Part shown: piece after piece, positions 32,754 to 44,361 of the stretch
Layout of the letters: each line of letters begins with the position of its first letter
Position numbering within the stretch: position 1 is the stretch's first letter
Notes under the pieces: generated by a model
Database searches by the model: none
Seen by the model: only the letters and a program-made list of their open reading frames with translations
Told to the model about the DNA's origin: nothing
Assembly: GCF_002105155.1 (NCBI RefSeq)
Contig: NW_019028981.1
Span: 846,501-910,500 of the forward strand
DNA from: Lobosporangium transversale
Lineage: Eukaryota > Mortierellomycota > Mortierellomycetes > Mortierellales > Mortierellaceae
Direction: 5' to 3'
Length of the DNA stretch: 64,000 bases
Made by a program: the position numbers and the translations under genes

Positions 32754-33353
32754 CTGGTTGAGAGTCTGAGGCTGGCGAAGGAGGACTTCCTTGCTTGTGT
32801 CTTCTACAAGGCCGTAGGTATAATGGAGGACAAGCCATGATTCCTCCAGTTTGGGTGTGAGGCGTTGGAGGCGGCGGAATTTGGCAGTGTATTCCGCTAC
32901 TGAGGATTTACCTTGTTTTAATTGAACCAGTGCTTTCTGGGCTGAAGTAGCCGTGTCAGGGGGTGTGAAGTTTTCGATGAATTTACTTCGGAAAGTGTCC
33001 CATGGTGTATCAATTGTCATTTCCGAGTCTCGCCACCATGCCTTGGCGTCTCCTTTCAGGTTGACAACGGTATATCGGACCCAACGGGAGTGGTTAAGCT
33101 CCATGATCTCGAAGTACTCTTCTTGGTTCTCCAAGAAGTTGAGGACCGCGACAGCGTCGACATTTCCCTCGTATGGTTCTGGTTTGGTAGGTTTTATCAC
33201 AGCAGCCACCGTGCGGACATGGTCATTAAAGGCGGCAGCGCTAGAAGCACTATCCTGTCGGGATTCGAGGAAGGTTTGCACAGCGTTCTGCACGGATAGG
33301 CTGGTACTGGCATCAAGGTTAAGAGCTTTCAAGGAAGTGGTGAGGTTGTCCAT
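32754..33353 (-). pseudogene. gag: D gag, N-terminal part
   Basis: Translation from ATG 33353 starts MDNLTTSLKALNLDAS. It contains a capsid domain (KAWWRDSEMTIDTPWDTFRS, then SVAEYTAKFRRLQRL). It follows the same plan as A gag. It ends at the solo LTR, and no CCHC knuckle remains. Confidence 0.88.
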
Positions 33354-33490
33354 GGCAAAAAAAAAAAAAAAAAAAAATCAAATGCAGGGGTAAATTTTTA
33401 AATTTTATCTAGGAAAATATCAGAGGGATCTAGGGAAAAATATCAGAGGGAAATATAAGCGGTTTCTGGCGGGGTCGGTGGTTCGATGAA

Positions 33491-33502
33491 CCATTGCTAC
33501 CA
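33491..33502 (-). promoter_or_regulatory. D primer binding site
   Basis: The minus strand reads TGGTAGCAATGG directly adjacent to the 5' LTR. It shares TGGTAGCA with the A and B elements and fits an initiator tRNA-Met primer less well at the 3' end. Confidence 0.6.
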
Positions 33503-33715
33503 TGTAAATAGTAACAATCAAAGGTGATCTTAGGTGGAATCGAAGGTCAAAGGATACTTTATTTGGCTATAACGTAGTGGACTATTTATACTGATAATTA
33601 ATAGGGTTGGGGCTTGGTGTCTTGGCACTTGGGCTTGGCGTCTTGGCGCCTGGGGTGCGCGTGATAGTTGAGCCCTCCTCAAAGGTTTGAGTCAGTATTG
33701 TATAACACGTTTGCA
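33503..33715 (-). repeat. D 5' LTR
   Basis: The 213-bp LTR is paired with 27496-27708. It lies directly against hAT coding sequence at 33716, with no matching TSD at the other end of the element. Confidence 0.92.
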
Positions 33716-36016
33716 CCTGACAACGATATGGATATGGAGAGCGTGATGAGCGGCAGCGTGATGAATGAGAGCTTAGTGACGAGGAGCGTGGGAAGCTCCA
33801 GCGTGGCAAGCAGCACGGCGATCAACCGAAGCTGGGCGTGGTCACTGAAGAACAAGTGGGCCGAGCGTGTTAAAACTAAGAGTGGCTCTGGTATGCGCTG
33901 CTGTTACCCTAGCTGCGGGAAAACCTTTGGTTCATCGAATATGTCAACTTCAGGGGTCATCCAGCATCTGTGGCGAGTACATCGCATCACTAAAGATAGC
34001 AATGCCAATGATGGCAGTCTCTCCAAGCAAGGCCCGATGGACAAGATGCTTAATTCATTTTCTCAGCCAAAAGTATTTGACCCTACGAGATTTGACGAAT
34101 TGCTTGTCCGATTCGTTATCACAACAAAGCAGCCATTTACGATTGTCAAAAGCACTGCTCTCCAGGAGCTTCTAGTCCATGCTACAATGGCTACAGCATC
34201 TCAAGTAAAGCTACCGTCTGATGACACCATGGCAACCAAGGTAAAACTATTATTACTATGATTATGATTATTATTATTATTATTACTCTTCAATTATTAT
34301 TTTTTTTTTACAACAAACATCAACCAAACACTGACAAAAAGATGGATTAAAAATAGGCTAAGCTAAAATACCAATACATGGAGCATCAAGTCATAAGCTT
34401 ATTTGAGGATATTAACAAGGTATCACTGACCGTTGATGGCTGGACAAGCCCTTTCCAAGACAACTTCCTGGGGGTAACAGCTCACTGGATTGATCATGAC
34501 TGGCGCCAACAAGAGCTGGTCATTGGATTTGAGCCATTGTATGGAGCGCATACAGGTGAGAACTTAGCGGAATCTCTGGCTAAGGTCATCGATCGATTTA
34601 AAATTGGTGACAAGCTTCTAAGTATCACCACCGACAATGCGTCAAATATGTCCAAAATGATCCGAGAGCTTGAAAAGCATCCCAAGGCAGTAGAATGGTA
34701 ATTCTCAGTCACTTTCAATAATGCTAGCGCATCTAGTAATGAGTTATCTCTAACGTTCTTTTAAAAAAAATAAAAATAAATAAAAATAAAAAACATTAGG
34801 TCGCTCAAGGATGGCTTATACCATGTGCCATGTCTTGGACACATCATTAATCTGGCAGTTCAGGCGATTTTGGGTCCAAGTGGTTTGAATGACTTGGCTC
34901 CTGAAAATGACAGTCTCTACGTGAACAACAATGAGTGTGAGGATGCGGTTGGGTTAACGCTTGTAACGCTGAGTACATTACAGAAACTCAGAAAAGGCAT
35001 TGTTAAGATCAGGTCAGTATTACTATATAATCTTGACTGCAAATATAAACTTGAATCATGAAACCTAACTATAAAATACCTTTTATATCGACTTATACAT
35101 AGAGCTTCGCCACAAAGAATTGACAAGTTTGGCCAGGTCTGCGCTATCCTGAAATGCCCAAACCTTGAACTGAAAAGGGATAACTGCACACGTTGGAACT
35201 CTACTTTCATCATGGTGGATAGGGCAATAACGTTAAGGCTAGCCTACCAGAGCATGTGCCAGAACAAACCGTTTTTATCGGCCTTCTCCCTGAAAGACGA
35301 AGAATGGGGATACCTGAAGAAGCTCCATATTTTGCTTAGCCAGTTTAATGATATCACAGCGACGGTGTCTTCTAGCCTGGGATACCCGACAATCAACAGA
35401 GCCATGTCTGCTTACAAACAACATGATCGACCACCTAGAAGATTATATTGAAAAAGAAGAGGATCCTCCACTAAAAAACGCAGCAGGTCAAGGGTTAAAG
35501 AAGCTTTTGCGTTATTATTCTAAAACTGATTCCTCAGCGGTCTATGCCGTCGCCACTGCTATGGACCCGAGGATGCGGTTTGACTGGTGGGAAGCTAACG
35601 AATGGGGTGAATATATTCAAAGCAGCCAAGACATGGTAACGAAGGTCTGGGAAGATGAATATAAGGGCAAAGAAGGCCCAAGTCAGCTCCCAGCTGAAGA
35701 AGAAATGGAGATGAGACGCTATGGTATCAAGAAAAAAGGTGGAGAGCTTGAATTATACGTTTGAGAAGGAAGTTCTCTAGTTGCTAGTAAACATGAGCCT
35801 CCAGAGTTAGTGTACTGGCGATCACAAAAGGAGCGCTTGCCCAATTTGGCGAATATGGCAAAGGACTATCTTGCAGTCCCTGTGACATCAACCCCGGCAG
35901 AAAGATGCTTTTCGCAAGCCAAGTTCTTCCTGCCACCTGAAAGAAATAGCCTTAGCCCTACGACGATCCAGCGCTTGGTCATCCTGGACTCTTGGATGAA
36001 TGCTCCCATAAATTAG
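33716..36016 (+). pseudogene. hAT transposase, 5'-truncated and frameshifted
   Basis: A BED-type zinc finger is visible (CCYPSCGKTFGSS, then IQHLWRVHR). It is followed by the RNase H-like core with D in LTVDGWTSPF and D in ITTDNASNM, the PCLGHIINLAV motif, and the C-terminal dimerisation domain (LPNLANMAKDYLAVPVTSTP, AERCFSQ, LVILDSWM). Likely introns are 34240-34356, 34699-34799 and about 35012-35101. Damage: the start is missing at the D LTR, a one-base insertion near 35418 shifts the frame, and more breaks occur near 35760. The family call is secure from the BED finger and the dimerisation domain. Confidence 0.9.
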
Positions 36017-36045
36017 TTGCTATAGTTCTGTATACATTCGTTATA

Positions 36046-37665
36046 CACTATCATGCAAAACTGATTCAATAATTCTTCCCATGTGCATTTCTTTTTTTCA
36101 TTCCTAGAAACCGTATATGCATACACCACTCATACTTTGGTTTAATAAAGCTCCCGTCTTCTTCTACGTCATAGTGATGCGTTGTGACATTAGCTTGTCT
36201 CATTTGAATAGCTAATGACTTTTTTGTTCATGCAGGTCATTGAATCAGTTTCACATGTGGTCTAAAATGTTGCCATGACAACTTTTGGACGTCATTTAAT
36301 GCCAGTAAAAAAAGGACTTTTCTCTCTTTCCTTTATGAACACTTGCTTAACTCTCTCTTAACTATACCTTCACAGAATATGAGACCCACTCCACAAAGGA
36401 AAGTCAACGAAGCCAGGGGTTAATGATGGGAGGCATGTCTACTAGAGAAACTGCTGCTAGTGTTGGTATATCAAAGCGACGGCCACCGGATCTATGCACA
36501 TAATAAGGAGTACATGCCAGTCATAAAGGCGGTCGACCAAGGAAAGTACCTAGAGGTATCATGCAGTATCTTAAGGTGAACATGAAACGAGGTACACTCA
36601 AGTCTGCAGTTGAGGCCACCGTCAGAGCCAACCAGCTCATACCAGCGGCTGTTCTGAGACCACCGTTAGACGACGGCTCAAGGAGTTAGGATTGACAGCA
36701 AAGAGGCGTGTACATAAGCCAGCTTTACGTCGACGGCATATTAAAGCTCGTTTGCATTTTATCAATTAGTATAAGGAATTGACTCTGGAAGATTGGAAAA
36801 AGGTTATTTGGTCAGATGAATCGAAAATAAACCGAATCTGCTCTGATGGCGTGCAGTGGATCTGGGACACACTCCGGGACGCCTCACTCGCAGGTCGGTG
36901 CAAGGCACTGTCAAGTTTGGGAGTGGTAACGTTAAAGTGTGGTCATGCTTCTCATGGTACGGACCTGGATACATTGCAAAGATTGACAATAATATGGGCG
37001 CACAACTTTACATCAAACTACTCCAGGAGGATCTACAGATGTCGCTTGATGACTGGGGCCTAACTAAAAGCGATATCGTTTTTCAGCACGACAATGACTC
37101 AAGCACACGGCGAAGATTGTTACGAAGTATTTGGAGTCAGTACATCTGACAGAAGAGGAAGGTACACTTCTAGAGTGGCCAGCACAATCCCCTTACCTCA
37201 ACCCTATTGAACACATGTGGGCAGAATTGGATAGGCGGCTCTCTAGGTATCCGGAGCGAGCTAAGAGCTGTGATGAACTATGGGAGCGAATATCGGTTGA
37301 ATGGTACAGGATCCCAGTGGACTTCTGCCGAAACTCATCATAGGTATCCATAAGAGACTGCAAGCTGTCAGTGATGCCCATGGTTGGAATACTATCTATT
37401 GATGTAAGGTTATGGCTCACAAAAGAATAAAGATCTTTGGCCACCGAATGGCACATGTGAACTGATTCAATGACCTGCATGAACAAAAAAGCCATTAGCT
37501 ATTCAAATGAGACAAGCTAATGTCACAACGCATCACTATGACGTAGAAGAAGACGGGAGCTTTATTAAACCAAAGTATGAGTGGTGTATGCATATACGGT
37601 TTCTAGGAATGAAAAAAAGAAATGCACATGGGAATGAATTATTGAATCAGTTTTGCATGATAGTG
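36046..37665 (+). mobile_element. Tc1/mariner element T6 (T4 family), decayed
   Basis: Ends CACTATCATGCAAAAC and its inverse are flanked by TA (36044-36045 and 37666-37667). The transposase at about 36379-37400 matches T4 (TLEDWKKVIWSDESKINR, ESVHLTEEEGTLLEW, LNPIEHMWAE) but has many one-base indels, for example near 36416, 36475, 36870, 37100 and 37330. It lies in the 3' region of the hAT element, so it is younger than the hAT insertion. Confidence 0.92.
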
Positions 37666-38086
37666 TAAGTGATAAGTCAAAACTTAAATATATTTCCAAC
37701 ATTTGAACGTTAGTCGAATGTACGTGGCGCACAAATTGTGTAAGCCCATTCTAACCTGTCAAGTTTTTTATTCCAAAAAGCCGATATAGTCGTATTAAAT
37801 AGTGCATAGATACATTCGATGCGCTTAAAAAATCGGCTTCGATGCATTCGGTAAATCGGTTTCGATACATTCGGTAAACGGTTTCGATACATTCGGTAAA
37901 CGGTTTCGATATAATCATACGACCCATGCTACACATTAGGGGTATCATTCAACACATTCGATTCATTCGATTCGATACAGGAATGGAGCATTCAATTTCG
38001 GTACAAACTTTACCCTGAGCCGAAACCGAATCGAATGCATTCAATCCCATTCAATTTCGGTTGTATCGAATCGATTAGGAGCACTG

Positions 38087-39250
38087 AGTTGAGATACTGA
38101 AAATCATTAGGATCACCGAGGACATGGCCTGTATGCTTATAGTAATACGTGATACGGAGTTGCTTCTTTCCCTCCTTCATTGCTAATTCGGGATCCCCAC
38201 TATCGTCTTTCATGTTGTGGACTAGAAGCTTGGCTCTACATCCGACTTTTTGGCTCTTCTTAAAGACGCGCCTCCTTTTCTTTTGCCTTTGTTCCTGCCC
38301 AGGGTCTTGAGGGGAATCTTGAGAGGAGTCTTGAGGGGAGTCTTGATGAGCGGTTTGAACGCGATTTTGGCCTCGCGAGTCATGGTTAGGGTGGCATTCG
38401 TAGGTTTGAAAATAAAAGTATTTGCTTCTGCCATCTGCCTTATTATCTCGATGTACACGGCGCATCCAAACAAAATAAAGATCGCGACTATTCCTGTTCA
38501 AGCCAAGCGCTGAAGTCCTCCTCGTTCACGTAAAAAATACGGGGCAGATAGTCATACGGTTCTGTACGGGAGTCGTTACAATGTCTTTGATCGTTTTCAT
38601 CATCGAGAGTCGACTTAATCCATTGGTAATCATGCACCTCCGAGCACAAATCTCAGTTGCTATTTCATTGGCCTTCGCAATGACACTCTCGTCTAGTTCT
38701 GGACTCTCTGAGCCACCCGGCATAAGTGAGCTTTCCCCGGTACCAAAATCCGCAGAAGGATGGATGCTAATGGCTTCAACAGGAGCTGCAGATGATTCAG
38801 GCTCTATTTCTGGGTCGGAATCCGAAGCCCCACTCGAATAGTCATTGTAGTCAACGTTCCACGAGTCCCGGTCAGAGTCTGATTCCTCGCTCCCATGCTC
38901 ACAGTCAGAATCGAATTCTTCTAGATCATCAGCGCGATCTATTTCATCTACATCATCAACGACTATCCTCAATAACTTCTGCACTCTACACAGAAAGCAA
39001 GGTCAAGGAGAACCGAGAGTGATTAATATATGTGCAAATATATATTATTGATAAGGTAACATTGCCTCCGCACCATAATGCTTGTTCGATGAAATGATCT
39101 AAATAATACACATGTTGATTTACATTCAGAGTTCATTCAACATTCGACGCGTAATGGCAACAGTTGCGAGCTGAATATTATCAACGATTTTTACCTGGAG
39201 AGACAGAGGTGTATAAGAAGAATTGATTATCAAGATCGCATTTCTGCGTG

Positions 39251-39285
<35 letters not shown>

Positions 39286-39345
39286 TGACGTATTAGAATC
39301 GCCTTTATTATCACCCTTAATGGTACCACATCTAAGGGAATTCGA
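38087..39345 (-). pseudogene. MULE fragment M4 (transposase N-terminal third and right end)
   Basis: It corresponds closely to 26010-27260 of M3, with scattered single-base differences and indels that break the frame (for example near 38486, 38578, 38650 and 38960). The ATG-intron start (39070 region), poly-A tract (39250-39282) and right terminal repeat are kept. The C-terminal two thirds are replaced by the hAT element. Confidence 0.88.
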
Positions 39346-39430
39346 TATTTATTCGAATTAAGCAAATTAAATTTCAGAGGCGGAAGTTTATTACCTCTTC
39401 TCGCAGGTCTAAGGGACTCCAATAAGACTG
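39346..39430. mobile_element. Fragment of the opposite MULE end
   Basis: Directly after the M4 right end lies GAATTAAGCAAATTAAA...GTCTAAGGGACTCC. This is the left (3') terminal segment seen at 20170-20246. Two MULE ends are therefore joined head to tail with nothing between. Confidence 0.65.
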
Positions 39431-39479
39431 CGAAATTTTTTGGAGTGTCATGCAGAAAATCGTTTTTCAATGAATGTTA

Positions 39480-41316
39480 TCGATTTTTTGTTGGCCGGTT
39501 CAATGTAGCCTGATACAAGAAGCTGTGCAAGCTCTTTTTGATTCCTGTTAAGCTCTTCATTCCCGATTATGGGAATTGTTTGCTCTCCATTGATTCAGTG
39601 TTGATGCTGCTCAAAATTTCTGAAATTTGACTTGGTTTCTTACATAACGCAGAGATTCCTGTAGACAGAGTGCTCCAATTTCGCAAATTCCTTCTTCGAT
39701 AATACACTGACTGCAATCTGGTTGAACAAATGCGCTGCGGCCCGTCTGCTCCTTTTCTGAGCTGTAGTTACTCACAAGAGTGAAGATGCTGTAGGGCTGC
39801 ATTAAGTGACTTGGAGTTAATGGGCCCCATGCTCGACAAAGGAGGTATGATTGTAGCTTGTCAATTTGCTTCGAATTTGACGGATTTGCTCCACTTTATT
39901 TTCATGCTCGCTATACCAAACGTCCTTGTCACTTGCAATCTCCATTGCTCTATCGATGGATTCCTGTCAAGATAAATCCTTGTGTTGAATGAGTCCTTTC
40001 ATCTTCAATCAAGAAGAAAGAGTTTTGCCGCCTACGGATGGTTTCTCTTTTCGGTCAATGCGGATTGATTGATGTGACAAGGGCGTTCATTGTGTGAGTT
40101 CCGATTACTAACCTCTCACCATCGTTTGAATGCATTGTTGTTGGATACACGCCCACATATCGGTGCTCGTGACTTCCTGGAGTTGATGTTTTAGTGGCGA
40201 TCCCTTTGGAGACTGGAACGGTTCACACATGAACATCGATATGCTTCTTTCGTCCATACACTTCGATGCAATTTATTAAGAGGGCATGGGAATTGCTTGC
40301 TGTGGTTTTCACTAGTATGCATCCTGCAAGGATCTTGGCACATGCACATCTCCGTGCTGTACTCTCTAGAGCCCAGTCTTCATTTAGAAATTGGCTTACT
40401 TTCTTGTCCAGCTCACGTACTTCCTCTGTTCAAGAATTGAAGCGTATGGTGAACTCTGAAATACTTCTTTCAAATCTGGTGCTTGAGAAGGTTGGCATTT
40501 GGAACATTGCACATCGGCAGTAATATTGTCGGGCAATGCTCTTTCGGTGGTGATAGAAAGGGCCCATTGGAAGAAAGTCGCTCCAGTTTCTTCACATGTG
40601 CAAGAAGAACCTCTTCATCCCCTTGATTGTTTTTTACAACGATGGGAACTGCCTCTAATAATCAACAAAGAGCAATGCTTTTTTTTTTTCAGTTTGCGAG
40701 CCATGACTTTGCTCTGATGCTTCCAAAGCTAGCTCCCTGAAGGAACGTTTTTTTTGGTCGGTTGTTGCTGTAGACGAGTTCTCCCAATGAGAGCTGGATG
40801 TAGCAGGCGAAGAAAGTTGAAGCCGAACTTAGTGGATTGGTTGAAGGAGTAGTGAGACTCTTGATTTCTTGTTGGTTCAAGACGATTCTTTCAAGTTGTG
40901 CTTGGCTTTGCTCCTCGATGCCCCCATTTGCTGAAACGTTTGGGTAATCATGCAAAGATGCTGGGTCAGGACCGTTGATGACGCCTTCCTTTGCTGTAGC
41001 ATTTGGGTGATCATGCAAAGATGTTTGATCAGGAGCGTTATTGATGATTTTCAATGGTATTAGTTCACAGTTTTTGGAAATGTGCTCCTTGATTCCTTTC
41101 CTCGTTTTAATTGCCTTTTTGCAAAAAGGGCAAGAAAATACCATTCAACGGGACACGTGCAAGCTTTCGTTGATGCCATAAGAAATTGGAAAGTGTAATG
41201 TTAATACTCTCCTTGTGATAGTCGTCATTGTGTCTCTTTAGATGTATTCTTTTTTCGAAGACCTTTGGGCAAATTGAACAGTTCCAGGAACGTGAGTGGG
41301 TTTCGCGTTGATCCAT
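39480..41316 (-). CDS. Probable multi-exon C2H2 zinc-finger gene, unknown role
   Basis: On the minus strand ATG 41316 opens MDQRETHSRS and a C2H2 finger (WNCSICPKVFEKRIHLKRH). A second frame from 41144 holds a C2HC-like finger (FSCPFCKKAIKTRKGIKEHI) and an internal duplication (HDHPNATAKEGVINGPD versus HDYPNVSANGGIEEQ). Further downstream, protein-like segments appear in changing frames. They include NITADVQCSKCQPSQAP, EEVRELDKKVSQFLNEDW and ESIDRAMEIASDKDVWYSEH (coiled-coil-like). Introns are likely, but boundaries were not resolved and the gene may be broken. It could be a host transcription factor or part of an unrecognised transposon. The start lies next to the minisatellite at 41.4 kb. 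Confidence 0.45.
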
Positions 41317-41388
41317 GTTTCATGTAGCGGTTACTCTTTTCGAACTAAAACAAAGGAAGAATGGGTTAGTGGAAGCAAAGCAGCGGCA

Positions 41389-43747
41389 AATGAAAAAAAA
41401 TAGGGCGCATAGTGAAAATTAAACAGCACAAAAAAAAAAAAATAGGGCGGATAGTGGAAATTAAACAGCACAAAAAAAAAAAAATAAGGCGGATAGTGGA
41501 AATTAAACAGCACAAAAAAAAAATAGGGCGGATAGTGGAAATTAAACAGCACAAAAAAAAAAATAAGGCGGATAGTGGAAATTAAACAGCAAAAAAAAAA
41601 ATAAGGCGGATAGTGGCATCAGCACAAAAAAAAAAATAGGGCGCATAGTGAAATTAAACAGCACAAAAAAAAAAAATAGGGCGGATAGTGGAAATTAAAC
41701 AGCACAAAAAAAAAATAAGCGGATAGTGGAAATTAAAACAGCACAAAAAAAAAAAATAAGGCGGATAGTGGAAATTAAACAGCACAAAAAAAAAATAAGG
41801 CGGATAGTGGAAATTAAACAGCACAAAAAAAAAAATAAGGCGGATAGTGGCATCAGCACAAAAAAAAAAATAGGGCGCATTGTGAAATTAAACAGCACAA
41901 AAAAAAAAATAGGGCGGATAGTGGAAATTAAACAGCACAAAAAAAAAAATAAGGCGGATAGTGGAAATTAAACAGCACAAAAAAAAAAATAAGGCGGATA
42001 GTGGCATCAGCACAAAAAAAAAAAATAGGGCGCATTGTGAAAATTAAACAGCACAAAAAAAAAAATAGGGCGGATAGTGGAAATTAAACAGCACAAAAAA
42101 AAAAATAAGGCGGATAGTGGAAATTAAACAGCACAAAAAAAAAAAATAAGGCGGATAGTGGAAATTAAACAGCACAAAAAAAAAAAAATAAGGCGGATAG
42201 TGGAAATTAAACAGCACAAAAAAAAAAATAGGGCGGATAGTGGAAATTAAACAGCACAAAAAAAAAAATAGGGCGGATAGTGGAATTAAACAGCACAAAA
42301 AAAAAAATAAGGCGGATAGTGGAAATTAAACAGCACAAAAAAAAAAAATAAGGCGGATAGTGGAAATTAAACAGCACAAAAAAAAAAATAGGGCGGATAG
42401 TGGAAATTAAACAGCACAAAAAAAAAATAGGGCGGATAGTGGAAATTAAACAGCACAAAAAAAAAATAAGGCGGATAGTGGAAATTAAACAGCACAAAAA
42501 AAAAAAATAAGGCGGATAGTGGCATCAGCACAAAAAAAAAAATAGGGCGCATAGTGAAAATTAAACAGCACAAAAAAAAAAAATAGGGCGGATAGTGGAA
42601 ATTAAACAGCACAAAAAAAAAAATAAGGCGGATAGTGGAAATTAAACAGCACAAAAAAAAAAAAATAAGGCGGATAGTGGAAATTAAACAGCACAAAAAA
42701 AAAAAAATAAGGCGGATAGTGGAAATTAAACAGCACAAAAAAAAAAATAAGGCGGATAGTGGAAATTAAACAGCACAAAAAAAAAAATAAGGCGGATAGT
42801 GGCATCAGCACAAAAAAAAAAATAGGGCGCATAGTGAAAATTAAACAGCACAAAAAAAAAAAATAGGGCGGATAGTGGAAATTAAACAGCACAAAAAAAA
42901 AAAAATAGGGCGGATAGTGGAAATTAAACAGCACAAAAAAAAAAAAATAAGGCGGATAGTGGAAATTAAACAGCACAAAAAAAAAAAATAGGGCGGATAG
43001 TGGAAATTAAACAGCACAAAAAAAAAAAATAGGGCGGATAGTGGAATCAGCACAAAAAAAAAAAAATAGGGGCGGATAGTGGAAATTAAACAGCACAAAA
43101 AAAAAAAATAGGGCGGATAGTGGAAATTAAACAGCACAAAAAAAAAAATAGGGCGGATAGTGGAAATTAAACAGCACAAAAAAAAAAAATAAGGCGGATA
43201 GTGGAAATTAAACAGCACAAAAAAAAAAATAGGGCGGATAGTGGAAATTAAACAGCACAAAAAAAAAAAATAAGGCGGATAGTGGAAATTAAACAGCACA
43301 AAAAAAAAAAATAGGGCGGATAGTGGAATCAGCACAAAAAAAAAAAAATAGGGCGGATAGTGGAAATTAAACAGCACAAAAAAAAAAAAAATAGGGCGGA
43401 TAGTGGAAATTAAACAGCACAAAAAAAAAAAATAGGGCGGATAGTGGAAATTAAACAGCACAAAAAAAAAATAGGGCGGATAGTGGAAATTAAACAGCAC
43501 AAAAAAAAAAAATAGGGCGGATAGTGGAAATTAAACAGCACAAAAAAAAAAAAATAAGGCGGATAGTGGAAATTAAACAGCACAAAAAAAAAAAATAGGG
43601 CGGATAGTGGAAATTAAACAGCACAAAAAAAAAAATAAGGCGGATAGTGGAAATTAAACAGCACAAAAAAAAAAATAAGGCGGATAGTGGAAATTAAACA
43701 GCACAAAAAAAAAAATAGGGCGGATAGTGAAATTTAAACAGCACAAA
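41389..43747. repeat. A-tract minisatellite, about 57 copies of a ~41-bp unit
   Basis: The unit is AAATTAAACAGCAC, a run of 9-14 A, TAGGG or TAAGG, then CGGATAGTGG. Copies alternate between TAGGGCGG and TAAGGCGG forms. Shorter units with GCATCAGCAC or GAATCAGCAC occur near 41616, 41851, 42005, 42522, 42801, 43046 and 43327, mostly followed by a GCGCAT variant, which suggests a loose higher-order period. A-tract length varies from copy to copy. The long open frames on the minus strand are translations of the repeat and are not genes. Confidence 0.95.
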
Positions 43748-43754
43748 GAAGAGC

Positions 43755-43943
43755 TGCTAATGTCAAGGTGCTCGAGGGGAATCTAAGGGTACTAAAAAGG
43801 TGTCTTTATTCAAGCGAATTGTGCTGCTGAACTAGATGGAAAAGTGGGCCTATTTATTGCAGCTAATTTCCTGCTGCAAGGAATTCTCCAGAAAATTAGA
43901 GGAAATACTGTTGCACAAAATTTGTGATGTAATTTCGCTTGCA
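43755..43943 (-). mobile_element. Diverged solo LTR related to family A
   Basis: The 189-bp unit begins TGCTAATGTCAAGGTG and ends TTTCGCTTGCA. It aligns along its whole length with the 195-bp A LTR but with many substitutions. No internal element sequence adjoins it and the flanks (AGAGC, AGGAA) do not match. It directly follows the last minisatellite unit. Confidence 0.82.
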
Positions 43944-44328
43944 AGGAACTTTTTTTGCAACTTCGAAAAAGGGGTGTTAAAATAATACTGTGTCTGGTGG
44001 GAAAAGTGTTTTTTTGGTGATTATGAAACTGTTCAGGTCAAACAAGTTGCTGGAGAGCAAAGGGAAAAACAGAAGTTGAACGAGAGGACGTCCAATGATG
44101 TAAGGGAAAAAAGCGGTGGAGCAATAAAGAAAAGCGTTGAAAAAAAGAAAAAAGAAGGGTGTACCAGAAGAATAAAACGATGCTGTCAAGACTGACAATG
44201 AAAAACAATGAAGAGACAAAGACGTAATATTTTGGAAAGAGGGAAAGAAAGATGCGGAGAAGGAAAAGAAGAAAGAGGGTGGAAGGCATTGAGAACAAAG
44301 AAAAACAAAACATCGTGTGAAACAAAAA

Positions 44329-44361
<33 letters not shown>

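Larger units (their letters stand above)
27496..33715 (-). mobile_element. Ty3/gypsy chromodomain retrotransposon D, degenerate
   Basis: Two 213-bp LTRs (27496-27708 and 33503-33715) begin TGTAAATAG and end CGTTTGCA. The minus-strand order is 5' LTR, PBS, gag, solo LTR of family E, partial protease, RT-RNaseH-IN-chromodomain, about 1 kb with an antisense ORF, polypurine tract (GACGGGAAGGA), 3' LTR. The flanks TTGAC and CCTGA do not match, so this is not a simple insertion. The right LTR abuts the coding sequence of a hAT transposase. Confidence 0.93.
33716..38086 (+). mobile_element. hAT transposon, 5' end lost, interrupted by Tc1 copy T6
   Basis: The transposase (33716-36016) is followed by T6 (36046-37665). 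Then comes about 420 bp of hAT 3' DNA ending TAGGAGCACTG at 38086. This end is the inverse of CAGTGCTCCTA, the end of the MITEs. The subterminal part repeats CGATACATTCGGTAAACGG-like units (37839-37910) and CATTCAATTTCGGT. The element sits against MULE fragment M4. The left end was removed at the border with element D. Confidence 0.82.

Noticed and set aside
41331-43500. Long minus-strand frames rich in FNFHYPPYFFF repeats
   Set aside because: They are translations of the A-tract minisatellite in shifting frames. Unit length and A-run changes break every frame.
41389-43747. CRISPR-like array
   Set aside because: Units are contiguous without unique spacers; only the A-run length varies. The context is eukaryotic.
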